64,000 nt of DNA from Marasmius tenuissimus (taxonomy: Eukaryota; Basidiomycota; Agaricomycetes; Agaricales; Marasmiaceae): the NCBI GenBank assembly GCA_029532415.1, contig JAQOTA010000049.1, positions 434,001 to 498,000 of the forward strand, written 5' to 3'. Under the pieces are notes generated by a model. It saw only the letters and a list, made by a program, of their open reading frames with translations. It was not told the DNA's origin and ran no database searches. Positions 46,082 to 57,704 of the stretch are shown here, in pieces; positions within the stretch are counted from its first letter, which is position 1; every line of letters starts with the position of its first letter. The position numbers and the translations under genes were made by a program.

Positions 46082-47866
46082 CACCAGAACAAATGTCAGC
46101 TGTTTCTGACCGCTCATGAGCGCCAAAATCGCTCGTGAGCGGTCATGAGCGCTGTGAGCCTCGGGGCTACTCACAAGCGCATACGGGACACCTTTTTTTT
46201 CACGAGCGCTCGTGAGCACTGCAAGGCTCACAGTGCTCGTGAACAAAACAGTTTTCTTGAGCTCACATGAACTACGCTGTTCTCATGTTTGCACATGAGC
46301 ATGTCAGGAAGGAGTAAAAAAAAATATTAATTCAGACACAAATTTCTACTATAGCTGGTATACAAGATGTAGTTAGGATACAAGAATACATATATTATAT
46401 CGGTTACTGGTCTACACTCAGGTTCGTCATCGACACCCTCACCACACTCAGTTGATGGCCGCCGTAAGGTCTTCTTATCATGCAGCGCTGGATGAGTGGG
46501 TTTATCATGATCAGCGATGTCTTTCAGAATGAGAAGTCGCAAACTAAAACATACCTTTGATACCCGTGTATCCTTCCGAGGGCAAGTGAGAACACTAGTG
46601 GGCCAGTGATGAGACGGGACGAGATGGGAGTAGATGGACGCAATGGGAGTAGAGGGACGAGATGGGAGTAGAGGGGGGAGATGGGGGATGGAGGGGATTG
46701 GCGAAACTGCCAGGTATATATGGACGTTGAAGGTGGTCCGTGCGCCGCATCTCTAACCAAAATAAGTAATCTCAGCCAGCCAGCCTCATCATGACGTCGA
46801 TGCACGGACCTCCATTGATGTCACGTTCTGTCGAGGTGCACGTCCCAACGTCCGGTTTGTGCTGTGTTCAACTCCAATTTCTGGGTGGTCCTGGCAAAAA
46901 AAAAAGTCAGCTAAACAGTCAGAGGAGAGCTGAAAGACACGTACTAGCACATCCTCATGTCAACTCAACCCCTCTAGACCCTAATGAACCACGTCTTCTA
47001 GACTCGAGAGCTGAGCCGCGAGCGGCATAATTTTTTTGTTGTGTGGACCTGACAACAAGTTGCGTGTTCCGAGAGTTCAAAGTACGTGCATGTACTTTCA
47101 ACCTTCCAAAACAAATCATGGACTACAAGATTCCATCAGCTCCAAGTGTTCAAAAAGCATGAGGTCAAGTCTACGCACGCTGATCTCCCAAGTCTGCTGT
47201 GTCAAATCAACATGGTTCCACGCGTGATTGGCGGGCTGATGTCCCCTAGTGTAAACTTCCCCAACCTGGTCGCCGTAAGCTCCGTCGTCAAAGAGGCTCA
47301 GCACTGTTAGAGTCGCGTGAAGGGAGATGACGGGTGCCGGGGAAAATGTTGAGTTGTGAGCGACAACGGAGCTTCGGGTGATCGCAATTCTTGGGTGTCT
47401 GTAGGAGCTCTGGAGTCTGGGGTGGGGCGAAGACGTTAAAAAGGTGGAGGAGGTTTGGTTGGATTGCCGAAAAAAAAATTTCGTTCAGAAGCCAGTGGTG
47501 GTTGCGGTTCAGAAGCCGGATAAAGGTGGCTATGCAGTCCGCGTGGCCTGATATTGCTCACGCGATGTCCATTTCGTCTAACGCCCAGCAGAAATTTGAG
47601 TGCCGGGCGTTACTGGCGTCAGTGTAAGACTTACCCAAGGTCCAAGGATCGCACAACTCCGATGTGATTGTGTCAAGCTCAGAGTATTTTGTTGTGGACC
47701 GCTTGTGAGCGCTCAGGGACCGGCCCGAGTCTCGCGGCTGCTCATGAGCGCTCATGCATAGCCCGGCTGCTTATGAGCGCTCATATGCAGCCCACTTGCT
47801 CCTGACCGCTCATAAGCGCCATAATCGCTCATGAGCGATCAGGAGCTTAGTACACTTTTTCTGGTG
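46082..47866. mobile_element. Non-autonomous DNA transposon with subterminal CGCTCATGAGCG palindromes
   Basis: A 1,785-bp element. Both ends read CACCAGAA inward, and a perfect CGCTCATGAGCG palindrome sits exactly 29 bp from each end (46111-46122 and 47826-47837). Over these 41 terminal positions 31 match. The flanks duplicate AT (46080-46081 and 47867-47868), and the related repeat copy at 50110-50130 shows the uninterrupted sequence GAAAGGAATGGG. Subterminal blocks (46106-46260 and 47695-47850) are packed with variants of the palindrome. No transposase frame is present. The 2-bp duplication and subterminal repeats fit CACTA/Plavaka-like (CMC) elements, which is an inference. Confidence 0.75.
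46610..46696 (+). repeat. Minisatellite inside the nested transposon
   Basis: About four imperfect copies of a 17-20 bp purine-rich unit similar to GGACGAGATGGGAGTAGAG. Confidence 0.7.
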
Positions 47867-48670
47867 ATGGGCAAATGGTGAGACCAACACTTGCCTTTGA
47901 GTTGGGGCGCAGGTGCTAAGTAGGACTTCCAGAGCGCATGTGAATATGTGACCAAATTGGACACAGCTTCTGGCTCAGCGCTGAAGCCTGTACTAAAAGG
48001 GAAGGAGACCTTGATGCGTGAGAGAATCGCACTAAATTAGGAAGGAGACGCCGAAAAGGGCGGCACTTCGGACTATATCCAGTAGAAAACTCTCACATCT
48101 TAACCTTTGGTGAAAAAATGTTTCCAGGACGGAAAAAGCCTAATTCTCGTTCCTCGAATTCGGAACAGGAATGCCTGATCAAACATGAGGAGTTTCATGT
48201 TAGGTAGGGAAAACTTTTCTTGAGAAATCTGATACACGTGAACACCGATTATGATGACATTGCTTTCTCGAAGGCTATACTTGCTCATTGGCTGGAAGGG
48301 CAACATCGTCCAGGAACTTGATGCTCCTCATGGCATCCTCCATCGTTTCTCGTTCCGCATCCGCACTGTAGCGGATGTGTAAAACTAATAGGCACGTCAG
48401 GATCGAGTGCATTACGCGGAGCGGCCTAATCATGCGAAGTTTGAACAGAGCGTCGACAGCGAGAAGAACGAGTGAACTCACGTGTTCGCTATGATATTCA
48501 ATCCGTCCTTCGAAGACGGTTAGCATGTTATGGCTTCTATCTTCGAATTCGGGCTCACTGGGAAACGTAAGAGAGCCACGACATTGACGATTGTGAATGC
48601 TGGGAATATAGAAAGCCTCAGTGATGGCGTCGATCATAAGGCGATTTACTCACGAAGAATGCAACAGTAG

Positions 48671-51336
48671 CATCGGCAAAACCTCTCGGACGGGTCCCAA
48701 GGAGTTCAGGAGTGGACACACGCGACCAGGATTTCTGGTAGTTTACAGTAGCCTACCAAATTGTCGACAATGTTGTACACCTCGCATAAAGATGGAAGAG
48801 TAGGTACACTGAATAAAAACTGTTAACGGAATGTACAAACACAGTAAGGTTATAGGAAGATGTACACTCACCGGAAAGATGGATGGTAAGATGTACATAA
48901 CATAGATCAAGTTGGAAGAGTGTGTACACTTTCGGCCATCTGTCAATAGAGTTGTACAGTTAGAATAATGATTTGTATGTGATAACATAAGGGTATTTCT
49001 AGTTTCATACCAAAACCTCAATATGGTGAACCTCAGGCTATGGTTCAATAAGTAGAGGTCATTGAGACTAGAAAGACTATTAGAGCAGGATCAATCCGGT
49101 AAGGTCCGAGTGCAAACGCTCGGCTTGAGCGCTTGCGCTGAAATCGTGTCGGAGTCTAAAATACACCCTCATTCGGTCGCACGTGTTAACTTCCTCCCTT
49201 TCTTGTGTCTCTACCACGACCATCATCACTGTTCAACTCTCTTTATCCATAACTTTGGGCCTCAAATAAAGAGCAAGGAGACTCTTTTGGATCATACTCA
49301 GGATGGCTGGAACTTGGTTGATTTAGTGGCCCCAAGGTACGCAGAATATTCTTGTCATCTGCAAGACTACAGTTCGCAATAAAAGTCACTGACAGTCTGT
49401 GATTTGCTTAGCGGGTTTACCCGAGGGTCTCTTACAATGGCTTCAGTGATGCTGCACGTACGTCGTCATTGTCGTCATCAATCTTCAACCCCCAACCTTC
49501 ACGATATCGATGGCCGCACGGACCACCCGCCCAGCACTCCTTTGAACCTAATTCACTGCAAATCGTCGACTGCCCGTTCTTTCTTCCCTTCCATCACCGC
49601 CCCGCCTTATCTTGTCGGCATTTGTCCAGTCCGCCTCTCCGTTGCTCCTCAACACACTGTACTCAACCAACTTGGTGAGTCAGCCGGCTCCGCCGGCAGG
49701 TCTGAATTCGCAAGTTCAAGTTGAGTAAACAAGAGTCAAGAGTCAAACCTGATACTCACTAAATTGAATTAGTTCAGGACAACTCACGAGAAGGTCATAT
49801 TTGTTGGTGACAGGACAGAATTCAACAATGTGTGGCTGGCCAAGTCACATAGTAGCTTTATTGGCAGACACAAGAGGGATGGAGGGAAACACGTGGTAGC
49901 ATTCCTGGTCAAGTTGGACGACCATAGAAGAGTGTGGTCACTATTTTGGTGGTGCCATCTTTTCTGGGCTGCTCGTTGCCCGGCCTTTGGCCGGCTCCTC
50001 GCAGCCCACTGACCAACAGTAATCATAATGGACTTGGTGATATCTGATCATTGCAGCAACAAAGACCGAAAGGCGTGAGTTGCGTTAGGTGGGGCGAATG
50101 GAATGGTTTTGGGAGAAAGGAATGGGTGAACGGGTTGGTAACTTTGAGTTAGGGCGCAGGGCTTTGAGAGCGTGTGAAAAGGTAACCAAATCGGATACAG
50201 CTTCTGGCTCTGTCCTGAAGCTCGTCCAAAAAGGGGAGGAAGCCTTGACGCGTGAGAGAATCACACTAAATTAGGAAGGAGACGCCGAAAAGGGCGGCAC
50301 TTCGGACTATATCCGGTAGAAAATTCTCACATCTTAACCTTTGGTGAGAAATTGTTTCCAGGACGGAAAAAGCCTAATTCTCGTTCCTCGAATTCGGAAT
50401 TAACCTCCTTAACGGATTACTCCAACTACCCACGTCGCTCACAGCTCAAATGACTCCAATTCTTCTCTAGCACCCACTTTACTCGGGCATTGTGTTACTT
50501 GATCTCCAGTCTTTGGATCCTGAATGAGTTCTTGATGCCAGCACAAGATATGATCAGGAATGTGAGCACCTCCTATTCCGTTGTTGGGGTTATTGCTGAC
50601 TGTTGCGCCTTTTCTCTCTGGCTTTAGCTATAGCATGCAAGTCATCTCTGCCACCCCGACATCGCCTGTATCACCATACCCCGATTCCTTTTACTGACCA
50701 GTGACCATCAAGGTGCATATATGCACCCCAAAGTGTATGTATACTATTTTCTTGATCAGGATGCCACGCGAGCTCATAGGTTACCACTACAGGCATGCAC
50801 AGCGTACCTTCGCCAGGAGGATCAGTTGGCCTCAGTGACCTTCTTCGAAGCCACTTTGGCCCCTTTGGATACTAGTTCTCTAAGTACTTGTTCATTTGCT
50901 GTAGTTGTCTCTGTACGTGTAACTAGTAGTTGTGAGTAGTAATACAATATTTCACTCTTCTGTTGTTGTCTCCCCGACACTGGTTCACCTGAGAACTCTG
51001 GAAAGAATGTGAATGGATGTAGACAGGTGCACAACCCCTGCTACATCCTGTAGCCGGTTGTACATCTTTGCCTCCAACTTATGCTGCAAGTTGTACATCT
51101 GCTCCAAGATGGAGCTAAAGATGTAAAACATCATTCAAGATGGGTAGGTTGCACATTTTTTCATACAACATGTAGCTAATGTACATCTTTAGCTACAATA
51201 TGGAGGTCGTTGTACGCAAAAAGGCGATGGGTCCCTACCTAGGACACCATTATCAAAATTTCCAACATGTGAGGGGCGATCCCGAGTTACGAGGGGTGGT
51301 ACCCACCGGGGACCCGCGTTATAGGTTTCGCCGATG
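48671..51336. mobile_element. Non-autonomous DNA transposon inserted in DUF6533 copy 4
   Basis: Terminal inverted repeats at 48671-48698 and 51309-51336 match at 22 of 28 positions, beginning CATCGGC and including AAACCT and CGGGTCCC. The flanking AG at 48669-48670 and 51337-51338 is a 2-bp target duplication; copy 6 (near 55140) has the single AG in the same context (GTAGAAGAGTATTCC). Subterminal regions 48771-48965 and 51005-51215 are rich in GTACA and GATGTAC-type words. No transposase is recognisable inside; repeat X copy 2 is nested at 49680-50399. Small frames at 49062-49382 and 50089-50274 show no known domain. The traits fit a CMC-type element, by inference. Confidence 0.75.
49680..50399. 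mobile_element. Repeat family X, copy 2
   Basis: About 720 bp sharing both ends with 45488-48165. It lacks the 1.8-kb nested element and so shows that element's empty site. It contains a GC-rich hairpin at about 49965-50008 (arms TGGGCTGC / GCAGCCCA around CGGCC-TTT-GGCCG). Confidence 0.55.
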
Positions 51337-52739
51337 AGAAGAGTATTCCTATTAGTGCAATAGCATTGTTGGTACGCCAATTCACTCGTGAGGTTGTTTG
51401 TGAAATAGAGAATACCGTCACGGTATAGGGTAACGATTAATGGAGAGGTTTTGAATGGAATATCGCGAGCTGGTGGTATGTGCGATGAGATATGAGACAA
51501 ATGGCGGGATTTGTGACCGTACTTTCACTCCACCATGTACTGTATGCTCTCCAAGCAGTCATCAGAACGATGACTGTAGGGAAGACCCGAAAGTTAGCGA
51601 TAGCCAAAGATGTTGAGTGCAGGACCCCTTACCAGTCTCGCCCGCCAAGAGCGAGATATAACAAATGAGACCGATATTACTTGCGCGGCCGTCATAGCAC
51701 CTCACGGGCGCAACCACCCCCGAGGGTAAGGTCTGCATGTGCGCTACGAAGAAAAGCATATAAGAGTATGGGTTGCAGAGGTAAAGACATCGGCTTACAT
51801 TCAAATGATTGAGACCAGCACATGTTGGCCCAAAAACTGACTGCGCCGACTACCTGATTAAAATCCCTTTATTTGATATCAAGGCGACGTTAGTGGTGCC
51901 CCACTTACTAGCCAAAGTAATATGAAGAAGCCCATTATCTTTCTTGACGAGTTGTAGAGCGTATGTTCGAATCGTCAGGATAACTCAGGCAATAAAAGGC
52001 GGTGGAACTGTCAAGTTCTAGGCAGAATCCAACCCAGTGAGGAACCTCACTTTCGGATAGTCCGACCCCGAATCCTGCGAAGCCTGAGGAAGGTTCAATG
52101 AATGGCCAAGAAATCCCTCGTTGGAACTCAACTGGACAAGAAAATCTTGATATTATCACAGTCCTGATTGACACGGGTTGGCCTTCAGCATTCAGAATCG
52201 GCAAGACAAAGGAGTGTTCGGGCTCACAGTGAAAGCCGGATCCAGCCTCTCTGCGGGTGTACCGTTCAATGCTTTCAAGTGTTCACGAGATAAGAGGAGC
52301 GTACCATAGACGCCGATGGTGGTATCAACGAAGGTAGAGTAACGACTGCAGAGATATAGGACTTGGATAACCCGCCACTTCCTTTGCCATATGTACCGGT
52401 ACTGTTGCTGGCGTCAGCACAGACTACATTGTCCCGGCCATTTCGGCTTACCTCTTGGTCCAAGGTGACGACAGTGTCATAAATCTGATCGCAAACAAGC
52501 TGGGGATCGAAGCGAGCGTCTGTGAACGATACAGCTACGCACCAGTACGGCAAGAGAAGCCACTGCCGTTCGGGTCAGCAACTTTAGCAGGAGCACACGG
52601 CAAAGGAGCTCACCTTTGACATACTTTAGTGTTATTGTGGTCAGCCCATGCGTAGAAGCACAGCGTACGGACGGCATACCATCACAATTTCGAGGTTAAT
52701 AAAGAGCGTGACGAGAGTGGAGGTCTCGATCTCATCCAT

Positions 52740-53389
52740 CACTGCCAGAGTGCGGAAAAGGACCCAGCGTAAAAACAGGTCAAAAGGGAAGGGCATAGTT
52801 GATATCTCGGTCAGGCCTTGAGTGTGGATGATGATCGGCCTTTGGATCTCTTCCCTGGCGCCAGTGGGTTGAAGTACCCAGTAGAGGTTGATGTAAGAAA
52901 GACGATCAGATCAAATGCGACTTGGACGAAACCCACATCATCTTGTAAAGGGAGTGGGAAAGTAGGCTTTCAAAGAAAGCCGATGTCTCCATTGCAGGTG
53001 AACCCAGTATCTCGGTGTGCTCCCTTGTGTTCCATTTTGATGGGGGGGGGCTTTTCGCTGAGTATTTCGGAGGCGCCCACTCTCGTGCCTTGAGCCTGTC
53101 GCTGAAACAAAAACCACGTACCGTAAGGCTGAAACTGACGGCGTGAAGGATCAGACCCTGCAAATCCAACCATCAGGAAGCCCCAATGTCGTGGAGAGAC
53201 AGTCAGTGCCCTTAAACTTGTAGAAGAACAGATCGAGGAGTGGATGAGGTTGAGGAGTTACATCGACCGGTTAAGATGACCAGGCACGGTGGCAGGGCGT
53301 GGGGTTGATGTCGACAGCCTCAGACGGTGTTTCCAAGTGGCCACAAGATACGCGCTTGTCATGTAGAACATTGTTGTTATCATGGTACG
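52740..53389. other. Spacer upstream of DUF6533 copy 4
   Basis: The left part resembles the upstream sequence of copy 6 (TTTGGATC, AGATCAAATGCGACTTGG). It contains a run of ten G near 53042-53051. No supported gene. Confidence 0.45.
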
Positions 53390-53540
53390 GTTGCTACGAT
53401 CTCGTGGTTCTTTATCATTCCAAAACGTGGCGACGATTCATCGCGAGCCAGTTATTCTGGAAGGAAGATTCATAAGCACGTTTGATTGCGGAGAATGGGG
53501 AGTGGGCACACCTTTACCGTCGTCAGACCCGAAGCTAGGT
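53390..53540 (+). repeat. Displaced copy of the 57170-57290 sequence
   Basis: GCGACGATTCATCGCGAGCC, then TTCTGGAAGG and GGGCACACCTTTACCGTCGT, match the sequence at about 57175-57280, which lies between DUF6533 copy 6 and TFIIF-beta. It shows that block ends were shuffled during array growth. Confidence 0.55.
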
Positions 53541-53549
53541 AATAGTAAA

Positions 53550-53915
53550 GCACCCGCGCCACTTCTATATGTGCCGGTGCTATTATTAGGGTGTGAATAA
53601 ATGGCCGAGGGCGCTCGCTCAGCGGCGCTCACCTCTAGATCCAGGTTATTCACGGTATGAACAGTCTGGTATCGAGTGTATCCAGGACGCTCGGGCGAAT
53701 ATGAACAAGACCGCCACGCACCAGAATGACAAGAAAAGCCATTATGTGTGGCCCAGCAACCGCATCAGATGCGCGCGATAGGACTAACTTTTAATATACT
53801 CTAGGTCGAGCAGGAAATGTTGTCAGTCCACCATAGGAAGCATGGAAGAGGAAGAGGATACTGCAACAATCTGAAGGTTGGTGCAAAGTGTTACGAAGGT
53901 AGAGGCTCGATCCAT
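53550..53915 (-). pseudogene. DUF6533 copy 5, truncated N-terminal fragment
   Basis: Starts MDRASTFVTLCTNLQIVA at 53915, then a YIK-type exon, an AIMAFLVILV-like helix, and the start of the next exon (NNLDLEV, then a TFIDQEV-like remnant). The coding homology stops near 53550, where it joins the displaced copy of the 57 kb sequence. All other exons are gone. It is closest to copy 3 (MDQTSAFVALCTNLQIVS). Confidence 0.65.
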
Positions 53916-54344
53916 CGCTACTAGAATGCGAGAATGATTCGCTTTGAAGGTGGTCAAAAGGAAGGGCACTGTGGACCCATTGGCCGCCGTTATAGTTTTG
54001 AGTATGTAGGACTTACACAAAAGTACTCGGGTCGCCTCTTTGACCCCAGTATGGCCATTTGTGATGCTCCAACCACAAACACAATGATTAGCCTCAGTGG
54101 AGGCCGTACCAATCCAATCTGCGGTCGGAGCGTGAGAGTAACAGATAAGTAGATCAGACACCATTTGGGCCGTGGAAAGCGAACCTTGAAAGGTACAATC
54201 CCGTCGCTGGTTCCATACGTGCGGCCACCATTTCAATGCACTTCCTTCGGCGCTACGCAAATGCTGACTCGAAACAATCGATGGGGTGGAGGTGCTGAGG
54301 TACAAGGGACAGAGAACGGGGGACTCAATCTATTCCGAAGTGTT

Positions 54345-54650
54345 CCACAATCCATGTAGGTAGGCAGCGAGTCAAGTACATCGCGTCTCGCTGAGATGGT
54401 GTTGGCGTCAGTCATCGCTGGGGCCCATTTGATGTGATGATCACTTACGGCAAATGAGGTATGAGCGCAGTGTGGCATTCCTGATCTCCATGCATTGGCC
54501 ACGTACTACTTCGCATTGCGACAAGGAGGCCAAATATTTATCGTACGGGATTGATGGGATCGAGGCGGGGCACGTTATGCCAAACCTTCGCAGGAATTTG
54601 CGAAGAACGCTTAGAACTCGAAGGGAAAAGATGATCCATCAGGTTTGAAA
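54345..54650 (+). pseudogene. PEMT relic 5
   Basis: ATCCATGTAGGTAGGCAGC matches the PMYVGS codons with a stop. Then GTATGAGCGCAGTGTGGCATTCCTGATCTCC corresponds to YERxVxFLIS, followed by degraded YVTLTYYIALR (TACTACTTCGCATTGCGAC) and a final AAAGATGATCCATC tail. Exons 1 and 2 are missing. The sequence upstream of it (54000-54170) resembles that upstream of relic 4. Confidence 0.6.
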
Positions 54651-54732
54651 ATTAGCTGGGTTGAGGAAAGTTTCCTTGAGCATGATATGGTATACATAGA
54701 CACTGATTGACGTCACGTTGCAGTTCCGAATT

Positions 54733-56522
54733 CTACACCTGCTGAATGGCTGAGAGGATTCTTCGACCGGCACTTTCTTGCCATCCCGACTTCTCAACGT
54801 CTTTCAGGAACTCGACGCCCCCCGCTCGCTCCGTATCCGCTATGCAGCGGACATGTAACACCAATCGACATGCGAGGATTGAATGGACTATGCGAAGCGG
54901 CCTGATCGAGCGGGTTTTGAGCAGGGAGTCGAAAGTGAGAAGGACGATTGCACTCACGTATCCGCTATGAGAAGCAACCCCTCCTTCAAAGGTAGTTAGT
55001 ATGCTAGACATGTACCTCTGGGTTCGGACTCACCGGCAGACGCAAGACGGCTATCACATTAACGATTGTGAATGCTAGAGAGATAAAATCAACAAGAAGG
55101 CGAGAAAATGAGGCGGTTTCACTGACGAAGAATGCAGAAGTAGAAGAGTATTCCTGTCACAAGAGCATCGTGAGTACACGAGTTTACTTGGAATTCTGAC
55201 TAAAGGATAGCATATACCGTCACGATGAAGGGAAACAATCAACGGAGAGGTCTTGAATGAAAGCTCGTGGGCTGTTTGGACGATGATAAATGCGACAAAC
55301 CGAGGGAATTTATCACCATACCTGTAGTCCACCATGTACTTAGTGCTTTCCAAGTAGTCATCAGCACGATAACTACAAAGTAGACCCAAGAGTCAGCGGT
55401 GGCTAAACGTCTGGTACGAAGACTTACTTACCTGTCTCGCCTGCCAGTAGCGACAGATAACAAACAAGACCGATATTGCTTGCGCGACCGAGATAGCACG
55501 TCACGGATGTAGTCGCTTCTGGGGGGAAGATCTGGACGTACGCTACGGAGAAGATTAAATAAGAGTATGAGCCACGAAGGAAAAATTTCATCCTACAGTC
55601 AGCCGAATGAGTCCACCGCGTAATGGCCCAGAAGCTGACTCCTCCGACTGACTGGTGAGACACTCCGTTCAGTTTTGGCCAAGGCATCAATCTTGGTGTT
55701 CCACTCACCAGCCAAAGTACTACGAAGAAGACCAGTATCCTCCTTGATGAGTTGTATAGTGCGTACGTTCGGATCATCAAGATAACTATAATGGAAGGAG
55801 TAGGAATTGCTAAATTATGAGCACGAGCCGTCCTGCAACAACTTACGTTCCGATAGCCCAACACCGAAGCCTGAAAAGACTGAGAAAGGTTTTAAAGAAT
55901 GGCCAAGAAATGCTCCATTGAAACTCAACTGGTGGTGAAAGTCCCGAGGCCATCACATTTCTAATCACAATAAAGTCAGAATTGGCAGAGCAAATCGATT
56001 GACTACTCACGGAGAAAGTTGGATCCAGCCTCTCTGCGGGTGCACCGGTTAGTAGTAATCCAAGGTTATTGAGATACGAGAATCGCACTGTAGACGGCGA
56101 TAGTGGTATCGATGAAGGGGGTGTAACGAATGCAGAAATACAAGATTTCGAGGAAGTGCCACTTCCTTTGCCAAATGTACCGGTACTGCTACCGGCGTCA
56201 GCGAGGTCACATCATCAAGGCCACCCCGACTCACCTCTTGGTCAAATGTAATGATAGTGTCGTAGATCTAGTCGCAAGGACCTTGAGACCAAAGCTATCT
56301 TGCATGAACCATACCACGGCGCACCAGTATCGCAAAACAGGCAACTACTGTTTGGTTCAGGCACTGAATTAAAAAGCACACGGCGATTGGACTGACCTTT
56401 GACATACTGTAGCATCATCATGGTCAGCTAATTCCTAGAAGCACGACGTACGAACGGCATACCGCTACAATTTTGAGGTTGGTAAAGAGTGTGACGACGA
56501 TGGAGTTCTCGATCTCATCCAT
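54733..56522 (-). CDS. DUF6533 multi-pass membrane protein, array copy 6
   Basis: Starts MDEIENSIVVTLFTNLKIVA, splices to YVK, and keeps the DQE and Y(L/I)FEILYFCIRYTPFIDTTIA-type DUF6533 region (56040-56250), ERLDPTFS, PSIIVILMIRTYALYNSSRR, ILVFFVVLWLVSGTPRLM, FPPEATTSVTCYLGRASNIG, LVCYLSLLAGETGK, SPLIVSLHRDG, ILFYFCILR and the C-terminal LLTFDSLLKTRSIRPLRIVH, SILACRLVLHVRCIADTERA. Compared with copies 1 and 2 the C-terminus has lost a few residues after DTER. The stop is at 54733. It lies next to the intact TFIIF-beta gene and so may sit at the ancestral position. Confidence 0.7.
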
Positions 56523-57704
56523 CACTGCCAGAGTGTAGGAAGGGCCCAGCGTAAGTCGATCAGGTCAGAAGGGCAGGCAATGTTAGGTGTCGGTCGGGGG
56601 ATTTAAGTATGAATTCATGAGGACCGGTCTTTGGATCGCTACGAAATGACGATCAGATTGAACGCAGCCTAGACAACAATCACATCAACCTATAGCGGGA
56701 GGGAGAGTTGACTTTGAAGAACTCTTACCCGGTTGACTGCATGGAGAAATTGTTCGCCGAGCATCTTGGTGCAGTTGCAAGACTCTTGTTCGGACCTGCT
56801 CATCAGATACAGCTGTAATCTGATCCCAGGTGTCAATGTTTCATCCCTTTTTGACCTACATATATCTCCTCGAGGTCGAATTTTCATCCGCCCCGGACAG
56901 TATACATGGGAACAATCCAAAGTTTCGCCCAACTTCGGTCAATTTTCGCGATGTCGCCCTAAAATTTCATTTTCTCCCTGGGAGTGTCCTATGCAGCTTT
57001 ACAACTGACGTTTAAGCTCTTTGAGTCCCCATCTCGTCCCGAGCAACCTCCGCGAGCACATTTGACGGATCTTGATCACAGCTATAGCCTGTTCGGGTGC
57101 TACCAAATGTCAGCTGGTGTAGACCAAACTGGTAACGCGCAATATTGAACGATGGTGTCATCGGTACAAATCGCGGCGATGATCCACCGCGAGCTGGGTG
57201 TTCTGGGGGGGAAAGAGTCATGAAACTCGAATGCGGGGAATGGCCAATGGGCGTATCCTCACCGTGGTCGGACCTGCAACTCGGTAGAGCGCCCATGAGT
57301 AGCCGTATCGAAGTCCATTCGTGAACGTACCGCAATGGTCCGTGTCGTCAGAACGAGAAAGGTTGCACATTTCGCTTCTCCTGGCTATAGTATGGGCCAC
57401 AAAGAGGGCCGCAGTGCCCAGTGTTGACAATTACCATCGATGCTGCCAAGTACAGGGAGCTCTAAAGCCTTACAGCCTGGAACACACCAGATCTCCAGTG
57501 AAAGCAATAGGCCTTCATCCGAAGACAAGGAGTCACTGTGAGCATTAATCAAATGGTCAACTAGCAGGGACGTTCCGGAGCGTAACAGCGAACGCTCTGG
57601 GTGATGTGGCACGAGCTGCGGGGGCTGTCGAAGACCTGGAGCATTGTATTTCGCCTCAAATTATTGTTAGTACAGTACAGTTGAAGAAAGCAGCCACACT
57701 AATG
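56523..57704. other. Spacer between DUF6533 copy 6 and TFIIF-beta
   Basis: About 1.2 kb without a supported gene. The part at 57170-57290 recurs at 53390-53540. Short frames on both strands (for example 56733-57008) lack motifs. Confidence 0.45.

Larger units (their letters stand above)
45488..48165. mobile_element. Repeat family X, copy 1, carrying a nested element
   Basis: Shares both ends with a shorter copy at 49680-50399. Both begin TCAGCCGGCTCCGCCGGC and end ATTCTCGTTCCTCGAATTCGGAA, with a nearly identical right part (AAATTAGGAAGGAGACGCC, GAAAAGGGCGGCACTTCGG). No transposase is seen. Copy 1 is larger because another element is inserted at 46082-47866. The class is unknown. The word CCGAATTC occurs near the left end and, inverted, at the right end, which may be a short terminal inverted repeat. 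Confidence 0.55.
48275..52739 (-). pseudogene. DUF6533 membrane protein, copy 4, split by a transposon
   Basis: The start at 52739 gives MDEIETSTLVTLFINLEIV, and the N-terminal two thirds run down to 51337 with DUF6533 landmarks (YVK exon near 52620, DQE exon near 52450, RY.TFVDTTI near 52330, GRASNIGLICYISLLAGETG near 51640). A 2,666-bp element (48671-51336) then interrupts a short membrane-segment exon. The rest continues at 48670 with LLAVDALFKLRMIRPLRVMH, SILTCLLVLHIRYSADAERE and ends LPANEQV at 48275. Joining the two flanks restores the sequence seen uninterrupted in copy 6. A full-length product is therefore very unlikely. Confidence 0.75.

Noticed and set aside
46106..47850. CRISPR-like array suggested by repeated CGCTCATGAGCG
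   Set aside because: The repeats are palindromic, irregularly spaced and bounded by transposon ends; the host is a eukaryote.
49062..49382. Possible coding remnant inside the CATCGGC transposon
   Set aside because: No transposase or other domain motif is visible and the frame is short.
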